Source of the DNA: Clostridium sp. HBUAS56010
Lineage (GTDB): Bacteria > Bacillota > Clostridia > Lachnospirales > Lachnospiraceae
NCBI RefSeq assembly: GCF_007115105.1
Contig: NZ_SULJ01000004.1
Coordinates: forward strand, 124,001-188,000
Direction: 5' to 3'
DNA: 64,000 nt
The notes beneath the pieces are model-generated. The model searched no databases. It was not told where the DNA came from and saw nothing but the letters and a program-made list of their open reading frames with translations. Each line of letters starts with the position of its first letter. Positions within the stretch are counted from its first letter, which is position 1. The translations under genes and the position numbers were made by a program. Of this stretch, positions 25,537 to 34,468 are shown one piece after another.

Positions 25537-27408
25537 CTAATCCAGATGATACTTCTTCCTCTTCCGCCAAAACGTTGTTTTACTCATCCCCAGTTCCTTT
25601 GCCGCTGCCTCACGGTTTCCTCCAAAACGAACCATTGCATCCTGTATCCGAATGGCTTCTTCCGGTATCTCAGACCAGCCCTGTTCTTCCTCCATGTCTT
25701 TGTGGCACTTATCTGGATAAAGTTCTTCCAGAAGGCGTTTCACAAAAGACTCATCAAGACTCCGTTTATTCGCCGTAAGAATCATGCGTTCACAAAAATT
25801 CTCCAACTGATACAGGTTCCCGCTCCAGGAATAATCAAGCAGCAGCCCCTCTGCTCCTTTTGTGAGAACATGATATCTGGAATAATGTTCACAGCATCCT
25901 CTTATGCAATCGTTTAATCTCTGCTTTAAATCCTCTTTTCGTTCCCGCAGCGGCGGAATCGTAACAGTCAGACCGGTCAGAAGATAAAATAGTTCCTCAA
26001 TCAGTATTCCTCTTTCCTTATACTCTGATAATGAAAGTCTGGAAGTAACCATGACCCGCACCCGAATCCCCTGCTGCATTGTAAAATCAGCCCCTGATAT
26101 GGACTTATACCGGATAAGCTGGCATAGCCGGTGCTGATTGGCTCTGGTAAGGCTTTCAATCTCCTCCAGCAATAGAGAACCGCCGGCTGTATGAATCACG
26201 GCACCTTTGTTCCCAAATATGGCTTCATACTGAGCAGCTTCATCAAGACCTTCACAGGATACGGCAGCAAAGGGACCATCTTTATTGATTCCTGCATTGT
26301 GAATGCTCTGGGCTAAAAGCCGCTTTTCCGTCCCCGGCTCTCCCGTGATGGACAATGGCTTTTCTGATAAGGCATAGAGCTTTGATAAGCGGACGCACTC
26401 CTGCATCGCCACTGATTCCTGTAATATATCCTCAAACGCTCCAAGGGCAACAAAGCCTTTTGACTCCTTCTTTCCTCTGGAAGTCTCTTTTTTCAGTCCC
26501 CCCTTTTTCATGCGGTGACAGGTTAAGATGGCTCCTTCCACCTTTCCTTCCATGACCACAGGTGCCACAATGGCAAACAAGGATACCCGGTTGATCTGCA
26601 TGAACAAAGAATAGGATTCGCTTCCATACTCCAGCACCTGATGAAACGGTTCCCCTTTCAGCTCCGGAAACACCTCATATGCCGGGCGGTGCATGAACAG
26701 ATTCTTTCCATTTCCAAGAATATCTTCCATGACAGCATTCATATCCACAATGATCCCCCGGCTATCCAGTCTGGCTACTCCGTTGAAGGAATAATCCAAA
26801 AGTGTTTCAATCTGGGCTGCATTACGTTTTTCCACCTCCATGGCATAATCCACCCGCTCTGCCATGGAAAACGCATTCTTTAAAGAATCTTCCGTATTGG
26901 AAAGAAACAGGGAAGCAATAGAAGCTTCTGCGGCGATCTCAACAGCCGTATCACCGCCGATCAATAGATCCACCTGATCTTTAACCGCCTGTTTTGCCAT
27001 CTCCTCCAGACGGTCCCCTTTTTCTGCAAAATAAGTCCGCAGTTCAATGTCATAAATCTCATCAAAATACGTCATATCGCAGAACATGTTCTGAAAACCT
27101 GCCACACCGATGACAGGAGTCTCTTTCTTTAGGATCTGTTTTGCTTTTCTCACAAGAAGAGCCATCTCCTGGGCGGTAATGACGATCTCCACAACCGGAA
27201 TATCCGTATATTGTTTGATTAATGACGCCTGAAGCCCTCTGGCGATGATAATGGTTGCTCCGCCTGCAATGGATTGTCTTGCCTCAGAGACAGAATTCTG
27301 AGTCTTTATGACTTTCATCTCATGGATGTTATAATTTTTTTCCTGAAGGATGTTATGAGCCTGATAAAGCATTTCCTCTCTGGAAACAAGTAATGCGATC
27401 TTTCCCAT
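25537..27408 (-). CDS. PrpR-N/PAS/AAA+/Fis regulator with degenerate sigma-54 interaction region
   Basis: The 623-residue protein has a PrpR-type N-terminal effector domain (about 1-190; GVAGFQNM, DLLIGGDTAVEIA) and a PAS-like domain (about 200-300). An AAA+ domain (about 320-545) is followed by a C-terminal Fis helix-turn-helix (REAAAKELGMSKTTFWRKRK). The AAA+ core is degraded. Walker A reads GEPGTEKR (356-363) instead of GETGTGKE, Walker B is GGSLLLEEI (409-417), and the stretch that should carry GAFTGA is cut down to IFGNKGAVIHTAGG. GAFTGA contacts sigma-54, so this protein probably cannot activate a sigma-54 promoter and may work on a sigma-A promoter. The gene ends 195 bp upstream of garR in the same direction, and its product is the likely regulator of that operon. 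Confidence 0.85.
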   Translation of the reverse strand: MGKIALLVSREEMLYQAHNILQEKNYNIHEMKVIKTQNSVSEARQSIAGGATIIIARGLQASLIKQYTDIPVVEIVITAQEMALLVRKAKQILKKETPVIGVAGFQNMFCDMTYFDEIYDIELRTYFAEKGDRLEEMAKQAVKDQVDLLIGGDTAVEIAAEASIASLFLSNTEDSLKNAFSMAERVDYAMEVEKRNAAQIETLLDYSFNGVARLDSRGIIVDMNAVMEDILGNGKNLFMHRPAYEVFPELKGEPFHQVLEYGSESYSLFMQINRVSLFAIVAPVVMEGKVEGAILTCHRMKKGGLKKETSRGKKESKGFVALGAFEDILQESVAMQECVRLSKLYALSEKPLSITGEPGTEKRLLAQSIHNAGINKDGPFAAVSCEGLDEAAQYEAIFGNKGAVIHTAGGSLLLEEIESLTRANQHRLCQLIRYKSISGADFTMQQGIRVRVMVTSRLSLSEYKERGILIEELFYLLTGLTVTIPPLRERKEDLKQRLNDCIRGCCEHYSRYHVLTKGAEGLLLDYSWSGNLYQLENFCERMILTANKRSLDESFVKRLLEELYPDKCHKDMEEEQGWSEIPEEAIRIQDAMVRFGGNREAAAKELGMSKTTFWRKRKKYHLD

Positions 27409-27600
27409 GATAACTCCTTTTTCTGCTTTCTTCTGTCATTCTACTACAGGAGCCTGTGTCTGTCCATCATGAAAAAGCGGAAGAATAAGACTAAAAGCCT
27501 GATTGAAACCGGTTTAATATAAACGCAATATCTTTTCCTATACTCTCTTATAAAATTCTTATTCTGTTTAAAGCAGTACCACAATGACGCACAAGGAAAA

Positions 27601-27639
27601 GTTCAGCCAATGTTCAGATAAGCGACACTTGTAATTCAG
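27601..27639 (+). promoter_or_regulatory. Candidate OmpR-family binding box ahead of the VTC operon
   Basis: TTCAG occurs at 27602, 27613 and 27635, all in an 11-bp register; the first two are part of GTTCAG-N5-GTTCAG. A TGTAAT -10-like hexamer (27630-27635) lies 12 bp after the second copy. That layout is usual for PhoB/PhoP-type activators replacing the -35. The operon encodes an OmpR-type regulator four genes downstream. Inference from pattern only. Confidence 0.4.
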
Positions 27640-27677
27640 AGACCTCATTTATGATATGTCTGTCAGGAGGTAACAAT

Positions 27678-28352
27678 ATGGAAGAACACGGCAGACATGA
27701 ACACAAACTTTATATTAACTTGTCAGATTATATTCAACTTCGCTCAAAAATGAAGTGCATCGCAAAGCCAGATGCCAATGCTGGCAGCAATGGCAAGTAT
27801 AAAATAAGAAGCCTGTATTTTGACAATTATGCCGACAAAGCTGTTGTTGAAAAACTTTCAGGTCAAAGTAAACGGGAGAAGTTCAGGATACGGTTTTACA
27901 ACGATGACCCTGCATTTATCCGATTGGAAAGAAAAAGCAAAGCGAACAGGTTGTGCTACAAGCAAAGCGCAGCAATTACAGAAGAACAGTGCAGATTAAT
28001 CATTGCGGGGCAGTATGATGTTTTAAAAAATATTGATTCCCCTTTGGCAATGGAGCTCTACACAAAAATTCAATACCAAAACTTGCGGCCCAAAACAATT
28101 GTGGATTATAAGCGTGAAGCCTTCGTCTATCTCGCCGGTAATGTGCGCATTACATTTGATGATGATATTCGTTCTTCAAACAACGTCCAAGGACTTTTTA
28201 ATCCGGAACTTGTAACTACTCCGGCTGCAAACATGGCGGTATTAGAAGTTAAGTATGATGGCTTCATACCAGAAATCATCCGGCAGATGATACGGATAGA
28301 TGGGCGGTACGAAACAGAGTTTTCAAAATATGTGGTGGCACGATTAGTATAA
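27678..28352 (+). CDS. VTC-domain polyphosphate polymerase
   Basis: The 224-residue protein is a stand-alone VTC catalytic domain. It shows the tunnel residues of the family: an early EHKLYIN, IRSLYFDNY, the basic FRIRFYN strand, FIRLERKSK, and a late YDGFIPEIIRQM and TEFSKYV. In yeast the Vtc4 domain makes polyphosphate from ATP; bacterial stand-alone VTC proteins are thought to do the same or a related phosphoryl transfer. No SPX domain or membrane anchor is present. The ATG at 27678 follows CAGGAGG. The next gene, a DUF4956 membrane protein 20 bp on, is its usual neighbour. Confidence 0.88.
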   Translation: MEEHGRHEHKLYINLSDYIQLRSKMKCIAKPDANAGSNGKYKIRSLYFDNYADKAVVEKLSGQSKREKFRIRFYNDDPAFIRLERKSKANRLCYKQSAAITEEQCRLIIAGQYDVLKNIDSPLAMELYTKIQYQNLRPKTIVDYKREAFVYLAGNVRITFDDDIRSSNNVQGLFNPELVTTPAANMAVLEVKYDGFIPEIIRQMIRIDGRYETEFSKYVVARLV

Positions 28353-28372
28353 TAATAAAAGGAGCATATATC

Positions 28373-29041
28373 ATGTTAGAACAATTACTGAATTTTTCAT
28401 TTTTAAATAAGGCGGCATCTTTTTCCATTCCAGATATACTGGCTGCATTGGCCATATCATTTGTCATTGGACTATTTATCTTTGTGGTTTACAAAAAAAA
28501 CTATTATGGTGTTATGTACTCATCATCGTTTGGCATCTCGCTAATCGCCATGAACCTGATTACCACTCTTGTTATTCTTGCAGTTTCATCAAACCTGATA
28601 ACATCTTTAGGTATGGTCGGCGCACTCTCTATCGTCCGTTTCAGAACGGTTGTAAAGGAACCACTTGATCTTGTGTATCTGTTTTGGTCGATTACTGTTG
28701 GAATTATCGTAGGTGTTGGGCTCATTCCGTTAGGCATTATTGGATCTGTTGTTATCGGGCTGGTATTGTTTATCTTCGTAAACCACAAAACAAACGATAC
28801 ACCCTATGTAATTGTAATTAACTGTGATGACGATAATGCCGAAACAAAATCACTTGACATGGTGAAAAACCTGACCAAAAAGCATATCGTGAAAGCGAAA
28901 AATGTATCAAAAAATGGAATTGAACTTACTGTTGAAGTTCGCCTTAAAGATTCTTCCGTAAAATTTGTAAATGACTTGTTGGATGTTGGCGGCGTAACCA
29001 ATGCAGTATTAGTAAGCTACAATGGCGATTACTATATGTAA
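28373..29041 (+). CDS. DUF4956 family membrane protein
   Basis: The 222-residue protein has about four membrane helices in the first 145 residues (LAALAISFVIGLFIFVVY, LITTLVILAVSSNLITSL, ITVGIIVGVGLIPLGIIG and one more). The motif GALSIVRFRTVVKEPLDL is characteristic of DUF4956. A soluble C-terminal domain of about 70 residues follows. Its function is unknown. It is repeatedly found with VTC polymerases and CotH-like proteins, which suggests it guides or exports their product. Spacing of 20 bp on one side and 23 bp on the other supports one operon. Confidence 0.88.
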   Translation: MLEQLLNFSFLNKAASFSIPDILAALAISFVIGLFIFVVYKKNYYGVMYSSSFGISLIAMNLITTLVILAVSSNLITSLGMVGALSIVRFRTVVKEPLDLVYLFWSITVGIIVGVGLIPLGIIGSVVIGLVLFIFVNHKTNDTPYVIVINCDDDNAETKSLDMVKNLTKKHIVKAKNVSKNGIELTVEVRLKDSSVKFVNDLLDVGGVTNAVLVSYNGDYYM

Positions 29042-29064
29042 ATAGCAAATGGAAGGTGAAAGCG

Positions 29065-31044
29065 ATGATAAATAGCAAGCATATAACTAAAATTGCAGCC
29101 CTGCTTATCTGCCTGTCACTGCTTCTCTGTGTGGGAATTGTATATGTCGCAAACGGAAACACAAAAGCAAAGGTTGTCGAGTATAAATCACGGCTTTTTG
29201 GTGACGAAATCATTAGTCTGGATATTCAGGTGAATGAAACTGACTGGCAGGAAATGTTAGATAACGCCACCGCAAAAGAATACATATCTGCAGATTTAAT
29301 GATAAATGGTGAACTGTTTACTACGGTAGGTTTACGCACAAAAGGCAATTCCAGTTTATCACAGGTATCACAGATGCAAGACAGCGACCGATATAGCATC
29401 AACATCAAGTTCAATCATTATAAAAAGGGGCAGACCTACTATGGACTTGATACCTTTTGTATCAATAACCTTGTTGGCGATACCACCTATATGAAGGACT
29501 ATCTGTCCTACGACATCATGAAATACATCGGTGTAAATACACCTCTGATGAATTATGCAAGCGTAACTGTAAATGGAGAAGATTATGGCTTTTTCCTTGC
29601 CCTTGAACGTTACAATAAATCTTATCTTGATAGGATTTATGATACATCAGGCGGACAACTTTACAACGTAAAAATCTCTATGGGCAGACATGAAGATCTT
29701 ACGGACGACAGTGACAACCAAAATGCTGGTGAAGCACAAAAGGCAATGAATAATACACAGAGACAGCCACCAGCTAATTCGGGAGACGGTGAGCAGGATT
29801 CACCGGACGGCGACAAGCAAAGACCGGGGGGTGGCACGGGGGGCTTTCCTATGGGGGGCATGAACAACCGAGGTGGAGGCGACCTTGTGTATGTGGATAA
29901 TAAAATTAGCAGCTACAGCAGTATTTTTGAAAATGCGGAGTTTAAGTCAAACTCCGATAAAGATAAACAGCGAGTGATAAGAGCCCTTAAAAACTTAAGC
30001 GAAGGAAAGAACCTTGAAGAATATTTTAATGTAGATGAAACATTGCGGTACCTGGCGGCACACACGGTTGTTGTGAACCTTGACAGTTATTCATCCGGCA
30101 TGGCACAAAACTACTACATCTACGAGCGTAATGGCAAAATAACAATTTTACCGTGGGACTATGGACTTGCCTTTGGCGGTTTCCAAAGTGAAAGTGCAGA
30201 CAGTGTTGTGAATTTTCCCATTGATACGCCGGTGAGTGGTGTTACGATGGAATCCCGGCCTCTCATTGATAAGCTATTGGAAGTACCGGAATACAAAGAG
30301 AAGTATCATGAGTACTTGCAACAGATTGTGGAGGGCTATTTTGAAAGCGGTACTTTTGCACAAACGGTAATGTTGCTAGACGATAAAATAAACAGCTATG
30401 TAAAAGGAGACTCCACCTCTTTCACTACTTACGAAGCATATGAGACATCCATTCCAGTTTTAATTGACCTTGCAACACTGCGTGCGCAAAGCATTGCCGG
30501 ACAGTTAGACGGCAGTATTCCATCGACCACAGACGGTCAAAATTCTGATAAAAGTTCATTAATAGATGCTTCTCACATCAATCTGTCTGCCTTAGGAAGC
30601 ATGATGGGTGGTGGCAGAGACCGTGAGAAGGATGGCGGTTTTGGTGGCGGTGAGCGTGGACACGGCGGGTTCGGCGGCAATATGTTTGACCGCGAACTGT
30701 TACAGAAAATCATCCCTATTTTGCAGGAAAGCGGCGACGAAATGACCGAAGATGTTAAAGCCAAGCTTTTGGATTTAGACTTGACCGAAGAACAGATTGA
30801 ACAGGCAGCGGAGCTTATGAATCAAATGGCCAATGGCGAATTTGACGTACAAAACAGACAGAGTGGCTTCCCCGGGGGCGATCAGAAAGAACGAGGACAG
30901 TTCCCCGGCAATATTCCGGCCATGCAAAGTAGCGTAGGAACTCAAAGCGCATTAAATCCTACTACTATGATTGTGACACTTGCCTTATTGCTTGTTCTAG
31001 CCGGTGCAATAGTTTTTATCGCGCGGAAGAAAAAGACTTACTAA
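29065..31044 (+). CDS. CotH-family protein kinase-like protein, membrane-anchored
   Basis: The 659-residue protein starts with a signal anchor (KIAALLICLSLLLCVGIVYVA) and ends with a membrane helix (MIVTLALLLVLAGAIVFIA) and a basic tail. Its body faces outward. The CotH core shows LRTKGNSSL (about 90), YGLDTFCINNL, the mid-domain FFLALERYN and the acidic active-site stretch ILPWDYGLAFGG (about 365). Two low-complexity regions rich in Gly, Pro and Asp flank the core (around 235-270 and 510-545). CotH of Bacillus phosphorylates spore-coat proteins using ATP. An outward-facing CotH beside a polyphosphate polymerase raises the question of its phosphate donor. The ATG at 29065 follows GGAAGG; a GTG at 29056 overlaps that site. 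Confidence 0.87.
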   Translation: MINSKHITKIAALLICLSLLLCVGIVYVANGNTKAKVVEYKSRLFGDEIISLDIQVNETDWQEMLDNATAKEYISADLMINGELFTTVGLRTKGNSSLSQVSQMQDSDRYSINIKFNHYKKGQTYYGLDTFCINNLVGDTTYMKDYLSYDIMKYIGVNTPLMNYASVTVNGEDYGFFLALERYNKSYLDRIYDTSGGQLYNVKISMGRHEDLTDDSDNQNAGEAQKAMNNTQRQPPANSGDGEQDSPDGDKQRPGGGTGGFPMGGMNNRGGGDLVYVDNKISSYSSIFENAEFKSNSDKDKQRVIRALKNLSEGKNLEEYFNVDETLRYLAAHTVVVNLDSYSSGMAQNYYIYERNGKITILPWDYGLAFGGFQSESADSVVNFPIDTPVSGVTMESRPLIDKLLEVPEYKEKYHEYLQQIVEGYFESGTFAQTVMLLDDKINSYVKGDSTSFTTYEAYETSIPVLIDLATLRAQSIAGQLDGSIPSTTDGQNSDKSSLIDASHINLSALGSMMGGGRDREKDGGFGGGERGHGGFGGNMFDRELLQKIIPILQESGDEMTEDVKAKLLDLDLTEEQIEQAAELMNQMANGEFDVQNRQSGFPGGDQKERGQFPGNIPAMQSSVGTQSALNPTTMIVTLALLLVLAGAIVFIARKKKTY

Positions 31045-31170
31045 AAGTTAACGGCTGGATATCAACTTCCAGCCGTACTTTGCTGTGATTCCATTTATTT
31101 CATGGTATAATAATCACAAAGGGCAGGGTTATGATACTGTATTCAAATGGCCCGCCTATGGCGATGGCCA

Positions 31171-31204
31171 ATTATACCATAGCGCTTCACTTCTATGGTA
31201 TAAT
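31171..31204. repeat. 12-bp perfect inverted repeat containing TATAAT, ahead of the response regulator
   Basis: ATTATACCATAG (31171-31182) and CTATGGTATAAT (31193-31204) are exact inverted copies with 10 bp between them. A third, near-identical copy, CATGGTATAAT, lies at 31101-31111. Each copy carries a TATAAT hexamer, so the site may be an operator overlapping a promoter, or a pair of divergent -10 boxes. The response regulator starts 26 bp on. Confidence 0.5.
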
Positions 31205-31229
31205 ACTTCATAACAAGGTGGTGAATTCT

Positions 31230-31916
31230 ATGGCAAAGATATTGATTTGCGATGACGAAAGCGGTCTGCGTGCCGTAATAAAGCGTTATGCTCTTTTCGA
31301 GGGTTATGAGGTAGCAGAGGCTTCTAATGGTATGGAAGCTATTGAAGCCTGCCAGAAAGAAACATTCGACATTATCATAATGGATATTATGATGCCGGAG
31401 TTGGACGGCTTTTCGGCAGTTAAAGAAATACGTAAGATTTCCGATACACCAGTTATCATGCTATCGGCACGTAGCGAGGAGTATGACAAAGTGCTTGGTT
31501 TTGAAGTTGGTATTGACGACTATGTTGTAAAACCATTTTCTTCAAAAGAAATTATGATGCGCATAAACGCAATTCTTAGAAGAACAAGCAGAAGAGTAAA
31601 TAGTGATACCAATAACGAAGGTCATGTTGTTTTTAAAATAGCTGGCTTTGAGGCTGATTTAACTGCTCACAAAGTCACTATTGACGGCGTAGTGGCAAAC
31701 ATGGCACCCAAAGAATATGATTTGTTGTTTTTTCTGATCCGGAACAAAAACATTGCCGTGCCACGAGAAAAAATATTAACCGAAGTATGGGGCTATGACT
31801 ATTTTGGAGATGACCGAACATTAGATACCCACATAAAGCTGTTGCGAAAATCTTTGGGACAGTACGCAAACCTGATTGTAACTTTGCGCGGGCTTGGGTA
31901 TCGGTTTGAGGGGTGA
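31230..31916 (+). CDS. OmpR-family response regulator
   Basis: The 228-residue protein has a receiver domain (ILICDDESGLR at the start, phospho-acceptor Asp in IIIMDIMMPELDG near 50, VVKPFSSKE near 103). A winged-helix OmpR DNA-binding domain follows (TPKEYDLL-like APKEYDLLFFL, VWGYDYFGDDRTLDTHIKLLRKSL). It is the partner of the histidine kinase that starts 4 bp after its stop codon. The ATG at 31230 follows AAGGTGG. The frame extends to 31131, through the inverted repeat, without a ribosome site. Its likely targets are the VTC/CotH genes directly upstream. Confidence 0.93.
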   Translation: MAKILICDDESGLRAVIKRYALFEGYEVAEASNGMEAIEACQKETFDIIIMDIMMPELDGFSAVKEIRKISDTPVIMLSARSEEYDKVLGFEVGIDDYVVKPFSSKEIMMRINAILRRTSRRVNSDTNNEGHVVFKIAGFEADLTAHKVTIDGVVANMAPKEYDLLFFLIRNKNIAVPREKILTEVWGYDYFGDDRTLDTHIKLLRKSLGQYANLIVTLRGLGYRFEG

Positions 31917-31920
31917 AACG

Positions 31921-33228
31921 ATGAAAAAATCCGGGCGTTTGATGTGGAAAATATTTGCCTTTTTGCTTGGCTTTTGCGGCTTGCTTTTGGCAGTCTTATG
32001 GGTGTTTGAAACAGTTCTGCTTGACCGGATGTATGAGGGCATCCGTAAAAACGAAATTAACGATGCCATTGTTTTGATAGAAGAAAACATTGACAACCCA
32101 AAACTAAATCAAATCATCATGTCACTGGCTGATGATTCGGAAATTTTAGTTTCCCCGGCTCATGAATTCGCGCCGCCAGACAGACCGCGTGGTGGTATGC
32201 CTCCCATGCGGCAAACCATTACCAAAACAAAGGACTTTATCACAGCCGAGGGAAAGACGGTTACGCTGGTATTTTACGCTATCATTACGCCAGTTAGTGC
32301 AACCATATCCACAATAAAGGTTCAGCTTTATTATGTGACAGGTATCATGGTGGTTCTTTCAATTGTACTAGCTTTCATCATAGCCAAAACAGTTTCAAAA
32401 CCCATTGAAAACTTGAATGAAGGCGCAAAAGTTCTTGCTGCTGGAATTTATGATGTTCATTTTTCTGGCGAGGGGTATCAAGAAATCCATGAGCTTTCCG
32501 ACACACTGAATACTACTGCCTATGAACTTTCAAAGGTCGAATCACTGCGGCGGGAATTACTTGCGAATGTGTCGCACGACCTGAGAACGCCACTCAGCCT
32601 AATTTATAGCTATTCTGAAATGATGCACGATTTTCCGGGCGAGATAACACAAGAGCAAATACAAGTTATTATGGATGAAACAACCCGTCTAACATCGCTT
32701 GTAAATGATATGCTGGATATTTCAAAATTTGAAAATGGCGTTCAAACACTAAACCCGACATGGTTTAATTTGCACGATACATTGCAGCCGATCACACAGC
32801 GAATGAATGCCATTCTCAAAAAAGATGGTTATGTTGTGGAGTTTGATGGCACAGATGATGTTCTCATTTTTGCCGATAAGGTTAAATTGGAGCAGGCATT
32901 TTATAACCTTTTGACAAATGCCATCAACTACACCGGTGTTGATAAAAAAATATCTGTATGGGTGGAAGATGTACAAGATAGAGTAAAGATCAGCGTCCGG
33001 GATTTTGGCGATGGAATTGAGGCAGAGAACCTCCCATTTATTTGGGATAGATATTATAAAATTGACAAGGAACACAAAAGAGCTTTAATGGGAACAGGAC
33101 TTGGACTTTCTATTGTGAAAAAAATAGTAGAGATGCACAAAGGAGAATACGGGGTAGATTCACAGGTTGGCAAAGGCAGTACGTTCTGGTTTTTTATTCC
33201 TATAGAAGCAGCGAACACGATGTTATAA
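31921..33228 (+). CDS. Sensor histidine kinase of the VTC/CotH cluster
   Basis: The 435-residue protein has two membrane helices (about 8-35 and 140-162) bounding a sensor loop of about 100 residues with a Pro-rich stretch (APPDRPRGGMPPMRQ). A HAMP linker, the HisKA H-box ELLANVSHDLRTPLSLI and a full ATPase domain (N box, DFGDGIEAENLPFIWDRYY, GTGLGLSIVKKIV) follow. It starts 4 bp after the response regulator and is the last gene before a bidirectional terminator. The signal is unknown; cell-envelope or phosphate-related signals are possible from context. Confidence 0.93.
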   Translation: MKKSGRLMWKIFAFLLGFCGLLLAVLWVFETVLLDRMYEGIRKNEINDAIVLIEENIDNPKLNQIIMSLADDSEILVSPAHEFAPPDRPRGGMPPMRQTITKTKDFITAEGKTVTLVFYAIITPVSATISTIKVQLYYVTGIMVVLSIVLAFIIAKTVSKPIENLNEGAKVLAAGIYDVHFSGEGYQEIHELSDTLNTTAYELSKVESLRRELLANVSHDLRTPLSLIYSYSEMMHDFPGEITQEQIQVIMDETTRLTSLVNDMLDISKFENGVQTLNPTWFNLHDTLQPITQRMNAILKKDGYVVEFDGTDDVLIFADKVKLEQAFYNLLTNAINYTGVDKKISVWVEDVQDRVKISVRDFGDGIEAENLPFIWDRYYKIDKEHKRALMGTGLGLSIVKKIVEMHKGEYGVDSQVGKGSTFWFFIPIEAANTML

Positions 33229-33349
33229 TTCCACATCTTGTGATTTCTGTGGCTGCTATACCCGCTGCTCCTGTAGCAAAATACGATAAACACCTTTACG
33301 TATTTTCTTGGCTTCGGCAACTTCGTCTTTCAATATTTCCTATAAAGTA

Positions 33350-33387
33350 AAAAAGAGGGTCTTCTCGATAGAGAAGACCCTCTTTTT
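33350..33387. terminator. Bidirectional intrinsic terminator between the kinase and transaldolase genes
   Basis: A perfect 17-bp stem (33350-33366 with 33371-33387; core GAGGGTCTTCTC) with a GATA loop has A and T runs on both sides. It can end the VTC/CotH operon rightward and the transketolase operon leftward. The 120 bp between the kinase stop and this stem hold no recognisable gene. Confidence 0.92.
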
Positions 33388-33396
33388 CCCATGTTA

Positions 33397-34050
33397 TTAT
33401 TTCCCAAATGCTTCCCTTTCGTCTGCCAGGAATTTTTCAATTCCCTGATCCGTCAAAGGGTGTTTCATCATCTGCATCAGAACGCCATAGGGAACCGTAG
33501 CAATATCTGCCCCTGCCTTTGCGCAGTCAATGATATGAATCGGGTTGCGAATGCTTGCCGCAATAATCTCTGTTTCAATACCATGTACCTGGAAAATCTC
33601 TGTAATGTCACAGATTAAATCAATTCCCGGCATGGAGATATCGTCAAGACGACCTAAAAATGGAGATACATAAGCAGCTCCTGCTCTGGCAGCCAGAAGT
33701 GCCTGTGCCGCAGAAAAAATCAAGGTTACATTGGTCTTAATTCCCTCTGCATGTAACACCTTAACAGCCTTTAATCCCTCTGGTGTCATTGGAATCTTTA
33801 CGATCATATTGGGATGAATGGCAGCGATCTGCCTGCCTTCTTCAATCATGCCTTCTGCATCTGTGGTAGAAGCTTTCACCTCACCGCTGATGGGTCCATC
33901 CACAAGGGAAGTGATCTCCTTTATTACTTCACCAAAATCACGGCCTTCTTTGGCAATTAACGATGGATTGGTAGTTACCCCGCAGATGATCCCCATATCA
34001 TTTGCTTTCTTTACATCTTCCGTATTCGCTGTATCTATAAAAAATCTCAT
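33397..34050 (-). CDS. TalC/FSA-type transaldolase
   Basis: The 217-residue protein is a short transaldolase (about 215-220 residues). It has [16 protein letters not shown] at the start, the [11 protein letters not shown] loop, the Schiff-base Lys in [11 protein letters not shown] and [11 protein letters not shown]. This subfamily includes true transaldolases and fructose-6-phosphate aldolases; sequence alone does not separate them here. It is the last gene of an operon with a ribose-type ABC importer, split transketolase and an RpiB-like isomerase. That suggests entry of an imported sugar into the non-oxidative pentose phosphate reactions. Confidence 0.93.
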   Translation of the reverse strand: MRFFIDTANTEDVKKANDMGIICGVTTNPSLIAKEGRDFGEVIKEITSLVDGPISGEVKASTTDAEGMIEEGRQIAAIHPNMIVKIPMTPEGLKAVKVLHAEGIKTNVTLIFSAAQALLAARAGAAYVSPFLGRLDDISMPGIDLICDITEIFQVHGIETEIIAASIRNPIHIIDCAKAGADIATVPYGVLMQMMKHPLTDQGIEKFLADEREAFGK

Positions 34051-34083
34051 TGCAACTCTCCTTAGGTTTTCTATTCGTACCTG

Positions 34084-34458
34084 TTAACTGACCTTGCAAA
34101 ATTCAATTTTTTCCCCATTTGGTCCTTCAAAAATAAAAAAGCGGTTATTTCTGGGAGCAAACATCTGATTGGACTCAATCCCATTGGAAATAAGCTTATG
34201 CCCCTGTTCCACAATTTCTAAAAAAGCTTCATCAAGATTGTCACAGGTTAAGGCAATATGGTCGATATTGCCCACAGGCTTCTTCTCCTGACGCCTTGGA
34301 TAGAATTCAATCACACAGGTTCCGCATTGGAGCATTCCCCGGATGCCCCCATCCACCAGATAAGTAAATCCCAGATTCTCATAAAATGCCTTTGTTGTCT
34401 CTGGATCGTCGGTGGGAATTGCCACATGGGCAATTCCGGACGGTCTGTTCACCAGCAT
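34084..34458 (-). CDS. VOC (glyoxalase/dioxygenase fold) family protein
   Basis: The 124-residue protein has a single vicinal-oxygen-chelate domain. It carries HVAIPTDDPETTKAFYENLGF at the start, IDHIALTCDNLDEAF in the middle and FFIFEGPNGEKIEF at the end. The His, His and Glu positions could bind a metal, as in epimerases or lyases of this fold. In a sugar operon it may be an isomerase or epimerase, or a detoxifying enzyme. The ATG at 34458 follows AGGAGGT; it begins 11 bp after the isomerase gene. Confidence 0.85.
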   Translation of the reverse strand: MLVNRPSGIAHVAIPTDDPETTKAFYENLGFTYLVDGGIRGMLQCGTCVIEFYPRRQEKKPVGNIDHIALTCDNLDEAFLEIVEQGHKLISNGIESNQMFAPRNNRFFIFEGPNGEKIEFCKVS

Positions 34459-34468
34459 GGCAAACCTC

